The notes under the pieces were generated by a model. The model was not told where the DNA came from, did not search any database, and saw only the letters and a program-made list of their open reading frames with translations. This document shows, in pieces, positions 1-11,057 of a stretch of 64,000 nt of DNA. The DNA lies in the NCBI GenBank assembly GCA_030435675.1, contig CM059623.1, positions 15,517,705 through 15,581,704 on the forward strand. Reading direction: 5' to 3'. The DNA is from Steinernema hermaphroditum (Eukaryota > Nematoda > Chromadorea > Rhabditida > Steinernematidae). Position numbers and translations under genes: made by a program. Numbering within the stretch: position 1 is the stretch's first letter; every line of letters starts with the position of its first letter.

Positions 1-7
1 TCCTGTT

Positions 8-547
8 TTGGCGAGCATCCTATCACGTAGTGAACATCGGTTGCGTGGAAAGCTAATCTTTTCCACAAACATTGAGATCGACCTGTGTCGCCCTTGGACG
101 CCGTTGGGATTTTCTTCTGCTGCTAAGAAGGACGCGCTCGCCGAAGAGTTCAACATCTACCGCCAGGATAATCGCTTGGAAGGACCTACTCCATCCTATG
201 ATAACAGCGCCGATGTGTTGAGTTATTGGAAGAAGAATAGTAAGAAGATGCCTCGGCTGTCAGCCTTGGCGCGAAAGTACTTGGCAACAACGGCGAGTTC
301 AGCCGAACCCGAACGTGTATTTTCCGGCCTCAGCTACTTGTTGATGAACACACGCCGTGACAATATGACGGACGAAACGATCGAGCGATTGACTACTGTT
401 CGGCATGGATTGGCCTGCCAGAAGATCGCCGATTTCGAGAAGACCACATCAAGCAAGGAACCTGACGTTTACATCATCCAAGGAACCGAAGAAGACACTG
501 ATGGCATCAACTTGCCTTCTGATGATGAAGAAGAATCTGTCTACTAA
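8..547 (+). CDS. hAT transposase C-terminal fragment (dimerisation region)
   Basis: Open frame running in from the left edge and ending at TAA 545-547. Residues about 80-135 (PRLSALARKYLATTASSAEP, then ERVFS, LMNTRR and a hydrophobic helix before ERLTTVRHGL) match the C-terminal dimerisation segment of hAT-superfamily transposases, with the usual SSAxxERxFS signature. The DDE catalytic core and BED finger would lie upstream, outside the window. The tail after residue 150 is acidic. The methionine at 8 is probably internal. Whether the full element is active cannot be judged from here. Confidence 0.85.
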   Translation: MASILSRSEHRLRGKLIFSTNIEIDLCRPWTPLGFSSAAKKDALAEEFNIYRQDNRLEGPTPSYDNSADVLSYWKKNSKKMPRLSALARKYLATTASSAEPERVFSGLSYLLMNTRRDNMTDETIERLTTVRHGLACQKIADFEKTTSSKEPDVYIIQGTEEDTDGINLPSDDEEESVY

Positions 548-607
548 CACCCATTGATCAGTTTGTCATGTTGTTATTTTCGAGTTAAATTCAAATGTTA
601 TTTTTAA

Positions 608-790
608 TTGTTCGAACTTTCGGTTTTTCGGTTTCGGTTTTTCGGTTTCGGGTACCCGAAAATTTCGGTTTCGGGTTCGGGTTCGGGTACCCGAAACTTT
701 CGGGTATACGCTAAAGGGTATACGCTAAGAAATACGCTAAAAACGGAAACTTTCGGGTACCCGGACAACTCTGGTGCTCATGCAAATGAC
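608..790. repeat. Low-complexity CGGTTTCGG / GGGTACCCGAAA repeat
   Basis: About 180 bp made of imperfect repeats of TTCGGTTTCGG and the palindromic GGGTACCCGAAA, then repeats of TACGCTAAG. No plausible protein is encoded. It lies just downstream of the hAT fragment and may be the subterminal repeat region of that element. A similar CGGTTCGG-rich tract occurs at 60760-60890. Confidence 0.6.
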
Positions 791-900
791 TGAAGTTGTC
801 CAAAAAACTGCAAAGCTAAGAAATACGCTAAAAACGGCACAAAAACTATACAGAAACGCAAGGGATTTATTATATTCTCCTGTGTCTGCGGAGTCCGGAG

Positions 901-1733
901 CAGGGCTGTGCGAGACGAGACTTTTCAACCTCGAGACTCGAGACCAAAATAAAAATCTCGAGACGAGACTCGAGACTCGAGACTCGAGACTTTTCACTGT
1001 TTTCCAGAACCAGAGTTGTTGAGTTCGGGATTTCGGGCCGGGTAGCCGAATTAAAATTTCCTGGTTCCTCTGATACTTGTTCGACTCGGGTCCACGAGCA
1101 AAATTATTGGGTTGGAACAATGAAAATATCGCTTTTTCAGAGCACGCTTCTAACCATGAAGATGCATATTTCACTAGAGGTGTTAACCATTTAAGTGCCA
1201 TGCTCACATCGGCAAGTAAATAATCCTTTATCCCTCGACATGTTCGTCGACATTATCGTATGTTTTCGGTGGCATAACGGAGACGTAGATCCATTTAGAT
1301 TCCTCTGTCACCTCCTGAAATGTTGGCAAAAGTGACGGCATGTGTGGAGGAAATGGCTATAAAATTCTCTATCCTATAAAACTACACTCTAGATTGCGTG
1401 GTCCTGTTCAAAAACAATGAAAACCGAACCCGTTATTTTATTCTTCGAACGACATTTGGGCTAACGTCGTCTTATATTCTTGCATGGATCGCTTGATCTG
1501 TCTGGATTGACATAAAAATGGAAGTTATCCTGTTGAGAGTGCATTCAAAACTCAAAACGCGCGTGCAAAAGCCCTACAATAGCCAGCAATAGTCCTCATT
1601 CGAACGATTGCAGACTTTCTTATCAGGACCCAAAAGTCTCGAGAGTCTCGAGGATTTCACGAGACTCGAGACTCGAGACCAAAAAAAAGCCTCGAGACCT
1701 CGAGACTTGAGACTCGAGACTTGCACAGCCCTG
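901..1733. mobile_element. Non-autonomous hAT-type element (MITE), 833 bp
   Basis: The ends are CAGGGCTGTGC (901-911) and GCACAGCCCTG (1723-1733), perfect inverted repeats starting with the CAGGG common in hAT elements. They are flanked by an identical 8-bp target duplication GTCCGGAG (893-900 and 1734-1741). An 8-bp duplication is the hAT hallmark. Just inside both ends are runs of the palindromic unit CTCGAGA (907-992 and 1636-1722), like the subterminal transposase-binding repeats of hAT elements. The interior has no credible transposase, so the element depends on an outside source, possibly one related to the fragment at 8-547. Confidence 0.88.
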
Positions 1734-1970
1734 GTCCGGAGGTCCACAAAAATCCGCTCTCGATAAATGTCCGCTTTGACCCCAACGCCTTTTATGATGA
1801 AAATGAGCCTGGTTTTACCTGTCCCAGAAATTCCTGCCCAAGCCATCGCACTTTTTGGGGAAGTGGGGATATAAACAAAAAAAAGAAAATATAAACGATG
1901 CGCAAACAGAAACCATTTATGGTGCAATTATCACTGTCAATCGAAGGTAAAATGACATAACTGAAACACA

Positions 1971-2819
1971 TTAGTCAGCGATACAACACAAATGGATGTT
2001 GTAATCACTCAAATAGTCTTCTTCCGATTCATCACGAGCTGATACAATTTCCAATTTACGCAGATCTTTACAATGCTTCCATTCATACTCATCACATATT
2101 TTATAGCGCTTCAGTTGACCAGACGTTACACAACTATACAAGAGTTGATTGAACGCTTCCTCGTAAGATAAATTGCCGTTGGTATTTGGTTCCAAACAGA
2201 GTGTAGTGAAATTAGGCATCCAGGTGGCCTTCAGGAGGAAGTCAAGGAACTTGCAGTTTAGCATGAGTTCCTTCGAAGTGATAGCACAACCCCTGTCGTA
2301 GTAGCATTCATTATAACGTATAATGTGCAACTTGCGTATTGAGTTTAGGACTGTGCTGATCAAGTCATGGTGCTTCGGAAATGCACAGTTGAACTCGACA
2401 TGAACTCCTCTGCTCTCCTTTAGAACTGCACGGATTGCCTCGAACTTCTCCGGAGACAGCTGGTGCCAATATTTGTTTTCCCTACTTGGACACCCAAGTT
2501 GCCTAAAGTAGATAGTGTCGAACTCGTATGGCTTGTGGATGTCTCCGTTTACGTAGATACCACGAGGAGATGTTTTCGTAAATTTCTTCCAAGTGACGCT
2601 CAGTCCAAACTGAACAGGCAAATCTTCATACATGTAGAAATATAAATTAGTTTTTGGTCGTCGGAAAGAAGAAAAAGAGATATTGCATGCGGCACTAGCA
2701 CCACGAGACCAAGGGCTGACAGTCCTGACTATACCGTGAAGACGGAGGGCTTCTATGAGCGCGTTATCATAAAAAAGACTAAATACGTGATGAATGAATG
2801 CAAGGGGAACATTGTTCAT
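1971..2819 (-). CDS. VP-motif family gene, copy 1 (unrecognised, 282 aa)
   Basis: Single-exon gene on the minus strand, 282 residues. It starts at the ATG at 2819 because all four relatives in the window have a methionine here followed by NxVPLAFIHHVFSLF. I do not recognise a characterised domain. The N-terminal MxxVPxxFxxxVFSLF motif followed by a helix resembles F-box-like N termini seen in expanded nematode families, which is a tentative comparison. The C-terminal half has leucine- and threonine-rich stretches (MPNFTTLCLEPNTNGNLSYE) reminiscent of FTH/F-box-associated regions. It is about 95% identical to copy 2 at 5360-6208 over more than 900 bp, including flanks. The motif TGCGATGCTT (2880-2889) upstream is shared by all four copies. 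Confidence 0.75.
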   Translation of the reverse strand: MNNVPLAFIHHVFSLFYDNALIEALRLHGIVRTVSPWSRGASAACNISFSSFRRPKTNLYFYMYEDLPVQFGLSVTWKKFTKTSPRGIYVNGDIHKPYEFDTIYFRQLGCPSRENKYWHQLSPEKFEAIRAVLKESRGVHVEFNCAFPKHHDLISTVLNSIRKLHIIRYNECYYDRGCAITSKELMLNCKFLDFLLKATWMPNFTTLCLEPNTNGNLSYEEAFNQLLYSCVTSGQLKRYKICDEYEWKHCKDLRKLEIVSARDESEEDYLSDYNIHLCCIAD

Positions 2820-3196
2820 GGTGAGGTTTTCACGAATGGCCAAACTCAGTGATTGACTGCGCATAAATATGCTACAGAATGCGATGCTTCTGCCTGTTCT
2901 TGCCATTCACCATTTTCTACCATTTATTGGGTTCGAAAATTGAAGATGTCGTTTTTTTATTTTTCGTCTATTTTTGCATTGTGTGATGCTGGGGTCGGAA
3001 GGATTAGTGCGTTCATAGGGTGCTGGACCTTAGTCTACAAGGTTACATGTGGAAATTGGGGCGCTACTAGCGAATAGTGGCCAAAACTAATTTTGAGTTG
3101 CCAAATGTCGGAATACCGTTCTAAACTTTAATAAATTTGAACCAACCAGCATACATATTACATAGAACACACATTCAGAACTTCACAGCATATCAG

Positions 3197-4205
3197 TTAT
3201 TCTTCTTTGTTTTCTTGTTTCGCTGCGTACGTTCTTTTCTTGTTTCGCTGCCTACGAGAGGGCGCAGTTGTTGAGCGAATTCGAGCAACGCGACGACAGA
3301 TAGGTGTCGTTTGAGTGTTGCCGTTCTTTAGTGGGCGCCCAGGGCCGCGCCGAGTTGTTGGGCGATCACCAAAGGAGGGGAGAGCGTCTTGCGAAAGTGT
3401 TTCTACTTCGGAATTGTCGTCCCCGTCCGAATTCTGGGGGCGTTGCGCAGGGACTAGTATCTCGTCACCGCTCTCGCTCTCGTCAAGACCGAAAGAATTT
3501 TGGGTTTTGAATGAGTTTTCGTATTGCATCATTGTCCGCATGTCGTACTCATAGAGGTGGAAGGCAAATTTTTCTGAAGATGTCCCCAGCAAGCGACGCA
3601 TGTCTGTTTTTACAGCACCCCACATGGCTTCTATACCCTGTGTGCGGACTGTCTTATCCTTTGGATTTACAAAGTTTATCCGATGGCTAACCCATCGGCG
3701 GGTGTATTCCATATCCAGCTCCTCTATTTTTCCATAAGCAGCCCAACAGTCCGATGTGACGATGGTCGCACGAGCACAGTTATCTCGAATTATTGGCAGA
3801 AGCGTGTCCGCGGTTTTATCGCACCTCAAATAGGCGAACCTCGCCAGTGTTTCTGTCTGACAAACCGAACACACAGCCCTACTCTTTTCCGAGTGTTATA
3901 TTGTGCTTACGCGATTTCGACGACAACTCCCACTCCCCTAGTTGGTGATCCTACGACTGGCGCATTGCCCGATCGCGGCAAACCCACCTAAACTTATTAT
4001 AAAACTCAACCAGTGTTGAAACCGCCCAGCAATGTTCGTTATGAACGTTTTCAAGGCGCGTGGTAGGGTTTTTGGCCCAAAAGTGGGCCATCCTGAGGAT
4101 TTCGTCCACACCCAGTTTGTACTCGGAGAAGAACGAGCCTCGACGAACACACTGCCTTCTTATGAATTTCTTCTTGTTGCAGTCGGTACACCGCCACTAA
4201 ATGAG
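3197..4205 (-). pseudogene. Broken Merlin/IS1595-like transposase
   Basis: Read on the minus strand, a Cys-x2-Cys zinc-ribbon start (CTDCNKKKFIRR, near 4175) is followed by an HTH-like helix region. Next comes a decayed EIDE region, then VFGLSDRNTGEVRLF, then TIVTSDCWAAYGKI and VNPKDKTVRTQGIEAMWGAV (about 3590-3760). This order is that of ISXO2/Merlin DDE transposases. The reading frame is broken by in-frame stops near 3970 and 3893 and by frame changes near 3860, and the first catalytic Asp-Glu is lost. A 110-residue low-complexity basic tail with a GRPLKNG AT-hook-like motif follows the catalytic part. No terminal repeats were identified. Confidence 0.8.
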
Positions 4206-4319
4206 TGCGCCAGCTAGCTTATGTAACCACCATTCCGACCGCAAAAAAAACACCATCCTCCTCGGCAAAAAATGCAGAAGAACACGAAGAAGACCGCGAA
4301 GAAGATGATTATTAAACAT

Positions 4320-5284
4320 TAAATGTTCTGTTTCCATTTGTTGTTATTGGTTATTGTGATAAAATACTTTTGGCCGCAATTCCGACTTTTGGCCACTACT
4401 CACTAATAGAGCCGAAATTGGAAGGTCCGATTTCCCATGAATTCTCCGACAACTTCATCCGCCGGCGCAACTTAATCGCCGCCGCATTTATCTGTATTTC
4501 CAAAGGACAATATTTTCTTTTATATTTCGTGGCTGCTACGGTCAAGGGGGTCTAGCTATGAGATCAATAGTAATACTTGAGGTTCACTGTTCGCCAGATT
4601 CACTGTCCTATAAGCTCAGATATGTAGTTCTCATAGGGTCACCATCGTTCCCCGAGTTCTTCTGTCAACATTAGAAGGATAACGCTCTCCATCCAATCAC
4701 CGTCTCTATTTCCCCTTATTTTCTTGCATACTTTCTGCTATAGAAGTGTAACCGCAGGTTCTGTATCCCTTCGACAGATTAACTTATCGCAAAAGGGTGG
4801 ACCCCCATTCAACACGTTTTATCTTTAGGCGCCAAGTCGCATTTCCTAGGTAGATAAAACGATCAGCGATCTGTGATGCAAGTTCTATATCCCGTCAACT
4901 TCGATTGTGAAACATTGACTATTGCTTCAAATAAATCAGTCTGTAGCTTTAGTTTAGCTTCCAAGAAAGCCGATAATGACTAGTGGTTCAAAGAGTAACC
5001 TCATATGATAGTTTCACATACGTGACAGATGTGGATATTGTCGAAGGCCAAGTTGTACTGTTGTTGTTTTGTAGCCTTATTGTTCATTGTTTGGTAGTAG
5101 TGATTGTGTTGACGCTGATTGTAACTACTCTCTAAGCTGAACAAAGCGACACCTGCTGTTATATCATGGTGTTAGGAAGAGAGGCGTTAGGAAAAAGGTA
5201 GTGGGTCGCCAGCTGGAATCTGGCGGAGCGGAAATGCGCTTTTCCATGCAGACCGCGAAGCGGTCGGAGTGGAAATTACTTACT
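4320..5284. other. No gene seen
   Basis: Nearly 1 kb without a convincing coding segment or RNA gene. The right edge, at about 5285, is where the segmental duplication carrying VP-motif copy 2 begins; the matching left edge of copy 1 is near 1887. Confidence 0.5.
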
Positions 5285-5359
5285 TGAAAATATAAACGAT
5301 GCGTAAACAGAAAACATCTATGGTGGCCATCAACGGCAATGTGATCTTAGTGAAACATA

Positions 5360-6208
5360 TTAGTCAGCGATACACGATAAACAGATATCATAATCACTCC
5401 AGTGGTCTTCTTCCGATTCATCACGAGCTGATACAATTTCCAATTTACGCAGATCTTTACAATGCTTCCATTCATACTCATCACATATTTTATAGCGCTT
5501 CAGTTGACCAGACGTTACACAACTATACAAGAGTTGATTGAACGCTTCCTCGTAAGATAAATTGCCGTTGGTATTTGGTTCCAAACAGAGTGTAGTGAAA
5601 TTGGGCATCCAGGTGGCCTGCAGGAGGACGTCGAGGAACTTGCGGTTGAGCATAAGTTCCTTCGAAGTGATAGCACGGCCCGTGTCGTAGTAGTGTTCAT
5701 CATAGCGTATTATGTGCAACTTACGTATTGAGTTTAGGACTGTGCTGATCAAGTCATGGTGCTTCGGAAATGCGCAATTGAACTCGACATGAACTCCTCT
5801 GCTCTCCTTTAGAACTGCACGGATTGCCGCAAACTTCTCCGAACACAGCTGGTGCCAATATTTGTTTTCCCTACTTGGACACCCAAGTTGCCTAAAGTAG
5901 ATAGTGTCGAACTCGTATGGCTTGCGGATGTCTCCGTTTACGTAGATACCACGAGGAGATGTTTTCGTAAATTTCTTCCAAGTGACGCTCAGTCCAAACT
6001 GAACAGGCAAATCTTCATACATGTAGAAATATAAATTAGTTTTTGGTCGTCGGAAAGAAGAAAAAGAGATATTGCATGCGGCACTAGCACCACGAGACCA
6101 AGGGCTGACAGTCCTGACTATACCGTGAAGACGGAGGGCTTCTATGAGCGCGTTATCATAAAAAAGACTAAATACGTGATGAATAAATGCAAGAGGAACG
6201 CTGTTCAT
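5360..6208 (-). CDS. VP-motif family gene, copy 2 (unrecognised, 282 aa)
   Basis: Minus-strand single-exon gene, near-identical to the gene at 1971-2819 with scattered substitutions (for example NRKFLDVLLQATW for NCKFLDFLLKATW). The open frame is fully kept, which argues that the protein is, or recently was, under selection. The start at 6208 is chosen by alignment with the other copies. Homology with copy 1 covers roughly 5285-6270 and then stops where a retroposon fragment begins at about 6275. The upstream motif TGCGATGCTT is at 6259-6268. The function is unknown; the F-box-like N terminus is only a suggestion. Confidence 0.75.
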   Translation of the reverse strand: MNSVPLAFIHHVFSLFYDNALIEALRLHGIVRTVSPWSRGASAACNISFSSFRRPKTNLYFYMYEDLPVQFGLSVTWKKFTKTSPRGIYVNGDIRKPYEFDTIYFRQLGCPSRENKYWHQLCSEKFAAIRAVLKESRGVHVEFNCAFPKHHDLISTVLNSIRKLHIIRYDEHYYDTGRAITSKELMLNRKFLDVLLQATWMPNFTTLCLEPNTNGNLSYEEAFNQLLYSCVTSGQLKRYKICDEYEWKHCKDLRKLEIVSARDESEEDHWSDYDICLSCIAD

Positions 6209-6274
6209 GGTGAGGGTTTCACAAATGGCCAAACTCGGTTCATAAATGTGCTACAGAATGCGATGCTTCTGTCG

Positions 6275-6590
6275 GTCGCCGGTCGTCGATCCCGAAGGTC
6301 GCCGATGCTCTGAGGACCAGCGAAGACGCAACTCCCGGACCACGGACCATCAGATGCAAGCTCAGAAGCGTCCGCTGTACCGCAAACGATATTCCGCTGC
6401 CGCAGCTGAAGATTTGCCGATTCCCAGATGCCCCGTGAAGTGCGCCGTCTACGACCGGTTCGACATCTACGCCGCGCCAGGGATGAAGCCGTCTGCCAGA
6501 CATCCTCTGTTTATCTATTTTCGGTATCGCGCAAGGCATAATGCCTTTGATTCATGAAATAAAGTCGTAAGTCGTAAATAAAGTAAGTAT
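6275..6590 (+). mobile_element. Retroposon family 'IPRCPVK', 5'-truncated copy
   Basis: One of three copies in the window (others at 22669-23208 minus and 28066-28304 plus). It shares a coding-like stretch (IPRCPVKCAVYDRFDIYAAP) and a 3' end running CATGAAATAAAGTCGTAAG into short AAATAAAGT-type tandem repeats. Such tails, variable 5' truncation and the variable-length target duplications of the two other copies fit target-primed reverse transcription by a LINE. It was inserted into the upstream region of VP-motif copy 2. No reverse transcriptase is present in any copy. Confidence 0.65.
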
Positions 6591-7285
6591 ATGAATTATG
6601 CAAGCATACAATGGTATAAATCCGATAGCTGACGCAACTGTTATTCCAGAATAGCCACTGGTTACATGTTCCTGCACGGGCCAACATCTAGGTATGGCTT
6701 GAGCAAACTCAGGCTTGGCTTAGTTCTGTCTTCCTGGTAGCTGATACGAAAGTTCTGTAACGCTGATTTCAATTATTAATTTTTGTCGTTTTTGTGAATC
6801 GGGGCAAAAAAACAAACAGAGCTAATTTAAACGCCTTCGCTTGGCAGGAGCTGTCTAGACATCCAGACGATGGCCGCCGAGTGGGATGAATGGCAGATCG
6901 GATTTGAATCCGATGATCTGCGCAATTTAGCACATTCTAGAGAAGAAGTCCTGGCTAAGATGTCATGATACCATACTCCGTGAACAGAACGTATAACGTA
7001 GAGTAGTTTATTTCTCGATTTGGATGCGTGATCTATTATAAAAGGCCTGTTTTTCTTTTCACTGAACTTTCCTGTCGCCCTGTATTTATTATTTAGATCA
7101 TCAATGAGCAAGCTTTGCGAAATGAAGGCAATTGAATCGAAAGTGATGCGAACGCAGTGAGATACACCTGAAGATCGAAGACTCTGGTTGGGTAGAATGG
7201 TTTGCGATATCCATTATTCACTGCTCACCTGTGCGGGCTCATCGAATCTGCCCTTGGTAGTCTGAAAACGTAGAATAATTACCTG
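6591..7285. other. No gene seen
   Basis: Roughly 700 bp between the retroposon tail and the two-TM pseudogene. There are short open frames only and no splice-consistent coding signal or RNA gene that I can recognise. Confidence 0.45.
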
Positions 7286-8299
7286 CTATACATATGGGCC
7301 GGTCACCGTTTTGCTCATCTGATAGAAAATGGTGCCAATGGAAGTGACGGTGAAGAAGGCGACGAGCAAGATGACACACGTGGTGATGTAGTGATGACGT
7401 TTGGACCTCACCGACTTCTCTTTAATGCTCTTAGCGGGAACATTGGAGCGCCTGCAAGGATCAAAGTAGTGGATCGTTTGATCGTTGTCATAGTTTTAAT
7501 GAGCGTGTAACTAACGAAGGTGCGCTTTCTTCAATTTCGCCCTGATTCGACACTGACTCATTCGTGTAATCCATCTTCTTTGGATGATCGGGAACTCCGA
7601 GAATGATACGCTTGGTCCCGAACTCTTTGATTAAGATCGACTTTGATTCATCAGCTTTCTACAATGAATCAATGACGGAAAATGGTCTTAAAATAGTCCG
7701 CTCATTGGGGTGAACTTAAATTGAGATCCTCCAACGATACCATAATCTCATCTCCATTTATTCTACTTTTCTTAATTCGTTCAAGTCGGCTGCTTACCTC
7801 GATTGCTTCTCTGGCTTGCTGTTTGAGCTTCTCTAAGATCACTTCGTACTCGGCCACTTGACATTCAGGGGTGGGAGTCCCTTCTATCATGTATTTGATG
7901 AGGAGAAGATTGTAGTAATCGTTCTGGGCCTTTCAGTACTCCGGACCGTTCAGTGTTTCGCTACAATTCATCACATCTTCTCTCGAGGAATTCGGCACCT
8001 CAACACTTATCTATCCTCTACCCATATAGCTGATTAACTACAAGGGACTTGCCAAATACAGAGACGCCTAGGACCAAAAAGACTCCGGTAAATATCATGA
8101 CTATGCGAATTCCAAACGGTGCTCAGCTGCACTGGAATATGTTTATAGCCTTGAAAAACGGAACACGAACTTGCAGTATCGGCATTAATGTAGAATACAC
8201 TTCAGAGGAGCCGTCGGTCAGCCGAGTGACTGCAGTGTGTGCTCTTTCATCGCGGGAAGTGATCTTTTTGTTGTCGGCCAGCTGTTGTTCGCTGTTCAT
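7286..8299 (-). pseudogene. Two-transmembrane protein gene, broken by two TGA codons
   Basis: A four-exon structure is visible on the minus strand: 8299-8042, 7998-7798, 7658-7516 and 7451-7286, with GT-AG introns of 43, 139 and 64 bp. The first exon starts MNSEQQLADNKKITSRDE and contains a membrane span (IVMIFTGVFLVLGVSVFG). The middle exons encode a charged segment with several Cys (DVMNCSETLNGPEY; GTPTPECQVAEYEVILEKL). The last exon has a second span (ITTCVILLVAFFTVTSIG) and ends GPYV. In-frame TGA codons interrupt FQCS-APFG and GPEY-KAQN, both at places where a Trp (TGG) would fit. Otherwise the frame and splice sites are intact, so the gene may have died recently. I do not recognise the family. 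Confidence 0.6.
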
Positions 8300-8884
8300 T
8301 TTGACAATAAACGGAAGATTTTGGTTCCGGTTTCACATCTCTTTCAAGCTGATTCGAACTAGGATGCTTCTAATGTTTTGTCTCCTATAAATTTTAAAAC
8401 GTGATGTGGCTATGCTGTAGCTACACCAGATGAGCTATTGTCCCTGAAATCTAATTGGAAGACGAACTAGAGCTGGAATGACGACTTACTGGTGATATGC
8501 TTGTTTGATCGAAGAGATATCGAACATAACTCGCCACTTCGAGGTGCTTCAAAAGTACAAGATCAGGACCACGCAATGGTCTTGGAATTAATGGGTTGTC
8601 GGGTTGGAAAGGGACCACTTTTGCAATGAATGTTCTTTACGTGCAATACAAAGATTTCACTCAAGATATTAAGAATTGACAGCGGTCACATGAACTTACT
8701 TTGTAAACAGGACATAAAGAACCTCAAAGAACAGAGTAGTCAAAGAAAATCATGAGGAATGCAATGTAGAAGTCGCCAAAAAAGGGGTGGTCCTATTATC
8801 ATGCAATACTTGGAATAAGATATGTGCCCTTATGGTAATGAACACTCATTTTCATAAGCAGATATTATCTATGTTCAAAGATTT

Positions 8885-9033
8885 GTTTTCGTCATCATAG
8901 ACCACACTACATAGTACAACCTGTCGGGTTGCGCGCCTTTTCGGTATTGATCAGATCAGCGGCCCCGCGCTCGTTTTCTGTCTCTAGTTTAACTTTCATT
9001 GTCGATTAGAACTACTTTGCCATCTGTGTTTAC
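8885..9033 (+). promoter_or_regulatory. Conserved upstream segment of the GIY-YIG family, copy A
   Basis: The stretch from TTTGTTTTCGTCATCATAG through CATAGTACAACCTGTCGGG, GGCCCCGCGCTCG and CATTGTCGATTAGAAC recurs almost unchanged at 18060-18185 and 22512-22650, each time ahead of a GIY-YIG family copy. Conservation of a non-coding block in front of the gene suggests promoter or 5' UTR material duplicated with it. No specific factor site is claimed. Confidence 0.45.
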
Positions 9034-10971
9034 ATGGCAAACGTGACATTCCTTCCATGGGCTTCTGGTGTTTCGCGTAGCTTAACTTTTGTGACTGTTC
9101 CGTGGCAGTCTGTCCTATGTAATAAAGTGTTCCTTTTATTGCAGAGCGAATCTCCGTCCCATGGAGTGGTCGATGGAGTCGATACTTCTGAGCGATTTGT
9201 TTAAATACATGTAAGTTATTCTCGTTTCTTCACAATAGTAACATTAGAACGTGTTTCAGGACACATACGACCTAATTGTAAACGACGTCGAAAACTATGG
9301 CACGCCTCTTCAGAGCGTCTATGGTTGCTATTGAAGGTATTGTTTTTATTTTATTTTCTAAACCATTTCCACAATCAGCTGAAGAATACGGAAGCAAACG
9401 TTCGGACATATGGCAAAGGATTTGGCATCCTCCATCCAGAATGGCCACATTCTAACAGAAGCACGAAAGGAAGCAACGAGGCGCCCAATGCGCTGGTCAA
9501 GAGGAGATTATTTAAGTCAGGCAGGGAAATGAAGTGGCTCTTGTTTCCTGTTCGTCTACCAACACACTGCATGCTGGCGATCAATGATTCTTGCACGAAA
9601 AGAATACTTATCTTGGACCCAGGCAATGTAAGTGAACAGCTTTTTCTTTAAGGACTGTTGTCTATGTTTCTTTGCGCCTCATTATTCATTCACCTTTTCC
9701 TATTTAGAGTCCGAACGACGTCGTCGACAAGAAAATTAAAGCAATCATCAATGTTTCAACTGGACGTCAGTACAATACTGAAAGGCTTCAAGTAATAAAG
9801 TCTCCAACTGACGAAAAATCGGCGCTGTTCGTTAGCTACTTTGTAAACGTGTTCTTGAACTCACCATCGTGGATCACGGAATGTGGAGTTCAACACGAAT
9901 TAGATGTGAAGAACTTTAAGAATGAAATCTTTTGGCATTTGAAGCCGTTCGTTAATGGTACTGCGGACAAGATTGTGGATTACACACGAAAACGTACGGC
10001 TCTTCAATTCTCGAAAGAGCCACTGCGCGCTGTTGATCCTGATGTGAGCTCATTGACCCATTGTGCCTTTAATTTTGCATCAAATCTGCAGGCGACCCAA
10101 CGAGACCAAATCTGCATACACTGCCCGTTCATCCACGGCGGTCATCATTCCTTCGACATGCTGCAACATTACCACAACTTCCACGACAAATATTACGTAT
10201 CTTCGCTATTTATGTCCAGTTAACTTCTTGCACTGTCATTTTAGGCGTTCCGAGCAGGAAACATCTACTGTTCCGGTTTCGACTCTAATAGATATATGTT
10301 AAACGCCAAGCAACGAGATCGTCACTTGGGAGGAAGACTCAAGAAGCTGAGGGAGATATATGAGCCAAACCATCCTTATTATCCTGATGCCAAAGCTGAT
10401 AGACGAAGTTATGTCTACTTTCTTCTTCGGCTGCTTTTTTCCTCGTGGCTATGTCACTGGATGGAGCTCATCTGAACGAAACTCCGCAAGAAACGAAACT
10501 TGAAGACTTTGTTGCCAGCATTGTGTATATAGGCAAAGGAACGTTCAAGAAGCCGCAGAATACTGAGCAACCCCACTTGATTTCTGACCGCTGTTTTCAG
10601 CACAAAAATGAAGGACAGGGCAGCAGGGATGTGACTAATGCGCGGAAGACGGAAACGATCAAGCACAGTGAGATAGGCGGAGTAGACTTGTACTACGTCC
10701 TGATTTATCGAGAATGTGCTGATTGGATGGCTCTTGTGACCGAGACCGCACTGATCACATTGCTAAAACCGCGAGGTTCCCTCTTCACTAATATTTATGC
10801 TGGAAATAACGCCCCCGGCGATAAGATGAATTATTCGAAAAGGCCGGCTCTGGGAAGGAAGAGAGCTTACAAGCAACTTATAAATGGAGGCACAGTGTTG
10901 CGGAAGATGTGGAACTGGAGCTCGGAACGGATGAGTGGAACAAATCCATGAAAACTTACGAGAATCCACCG
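9034..10971 (+). pseudogene. GIY-YIG nuclease family gene, copy A (frameshifted)
   Basis: Multi-exon gene on the plus strand. The first segment is MANVTFLPWASGVSRSLTF, 9034 onward, ending in an in-frame TAA near 9203 where copy B reads on. Exons at about 9380-9627 and 9708-10194 encode FPVRLPTHCMLAIND, RILILDPGN and ALFVSYFVNVFLNSPSWI. This layout (HxxLAxxD, then LD, then a Gly/Ala-Phe-Val helix) resembles a degenerate Ulp1/C48-type cysteine protease in which the catalytic Cys is Ser. A C2H2-like motif follows (CIHCP then HYHNFH). After a 48-bp intron comes the GIY-YIG domain (RRSYVYFLL, then VYIGKGTF, DRCFQH, and TETALITLLKPRGSLFTNI) with the Arg, His and Glu positions of LEM-3/ANKLE1-type nucleases. 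Frame breaks occur at a T6 run near 10438 and again near 10895. Confidence 0.65.
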
Positions 10972-11057
10972 GTGAGTGAATGTGTTTATGTGTTGAGAAT
11001 TCTTTTGATGCATTAAACTAACTTATGATCGTTGGTTATAATCGGAATTTTTCCAGA

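Noticed and set aside
765..1019. Inverted pair ACAACTCTGGT / ACCAGAGTTGT suggesting a second small element
   Set aside because: One arm lies inside the MITE (901-1733) and the other outside; there are no target duplications and the arms are only 11 bp, so chance or older nesting is as likely.
737..1207. Long minus-strand open frame of 156 codons
   Set aside because: It spans the boundary of the hAT MITE and its CTCGAGA palindromes, which are open in several frames because of repetition.
7286..8299. Recoding of TGA as Trp or selenocysteine in the two-TM gene
   Set aside because: No selenocysteine insertion element was seen, and the rest of the window uses TGA as a normal stop (for example the CHK and bZIP-like genes).
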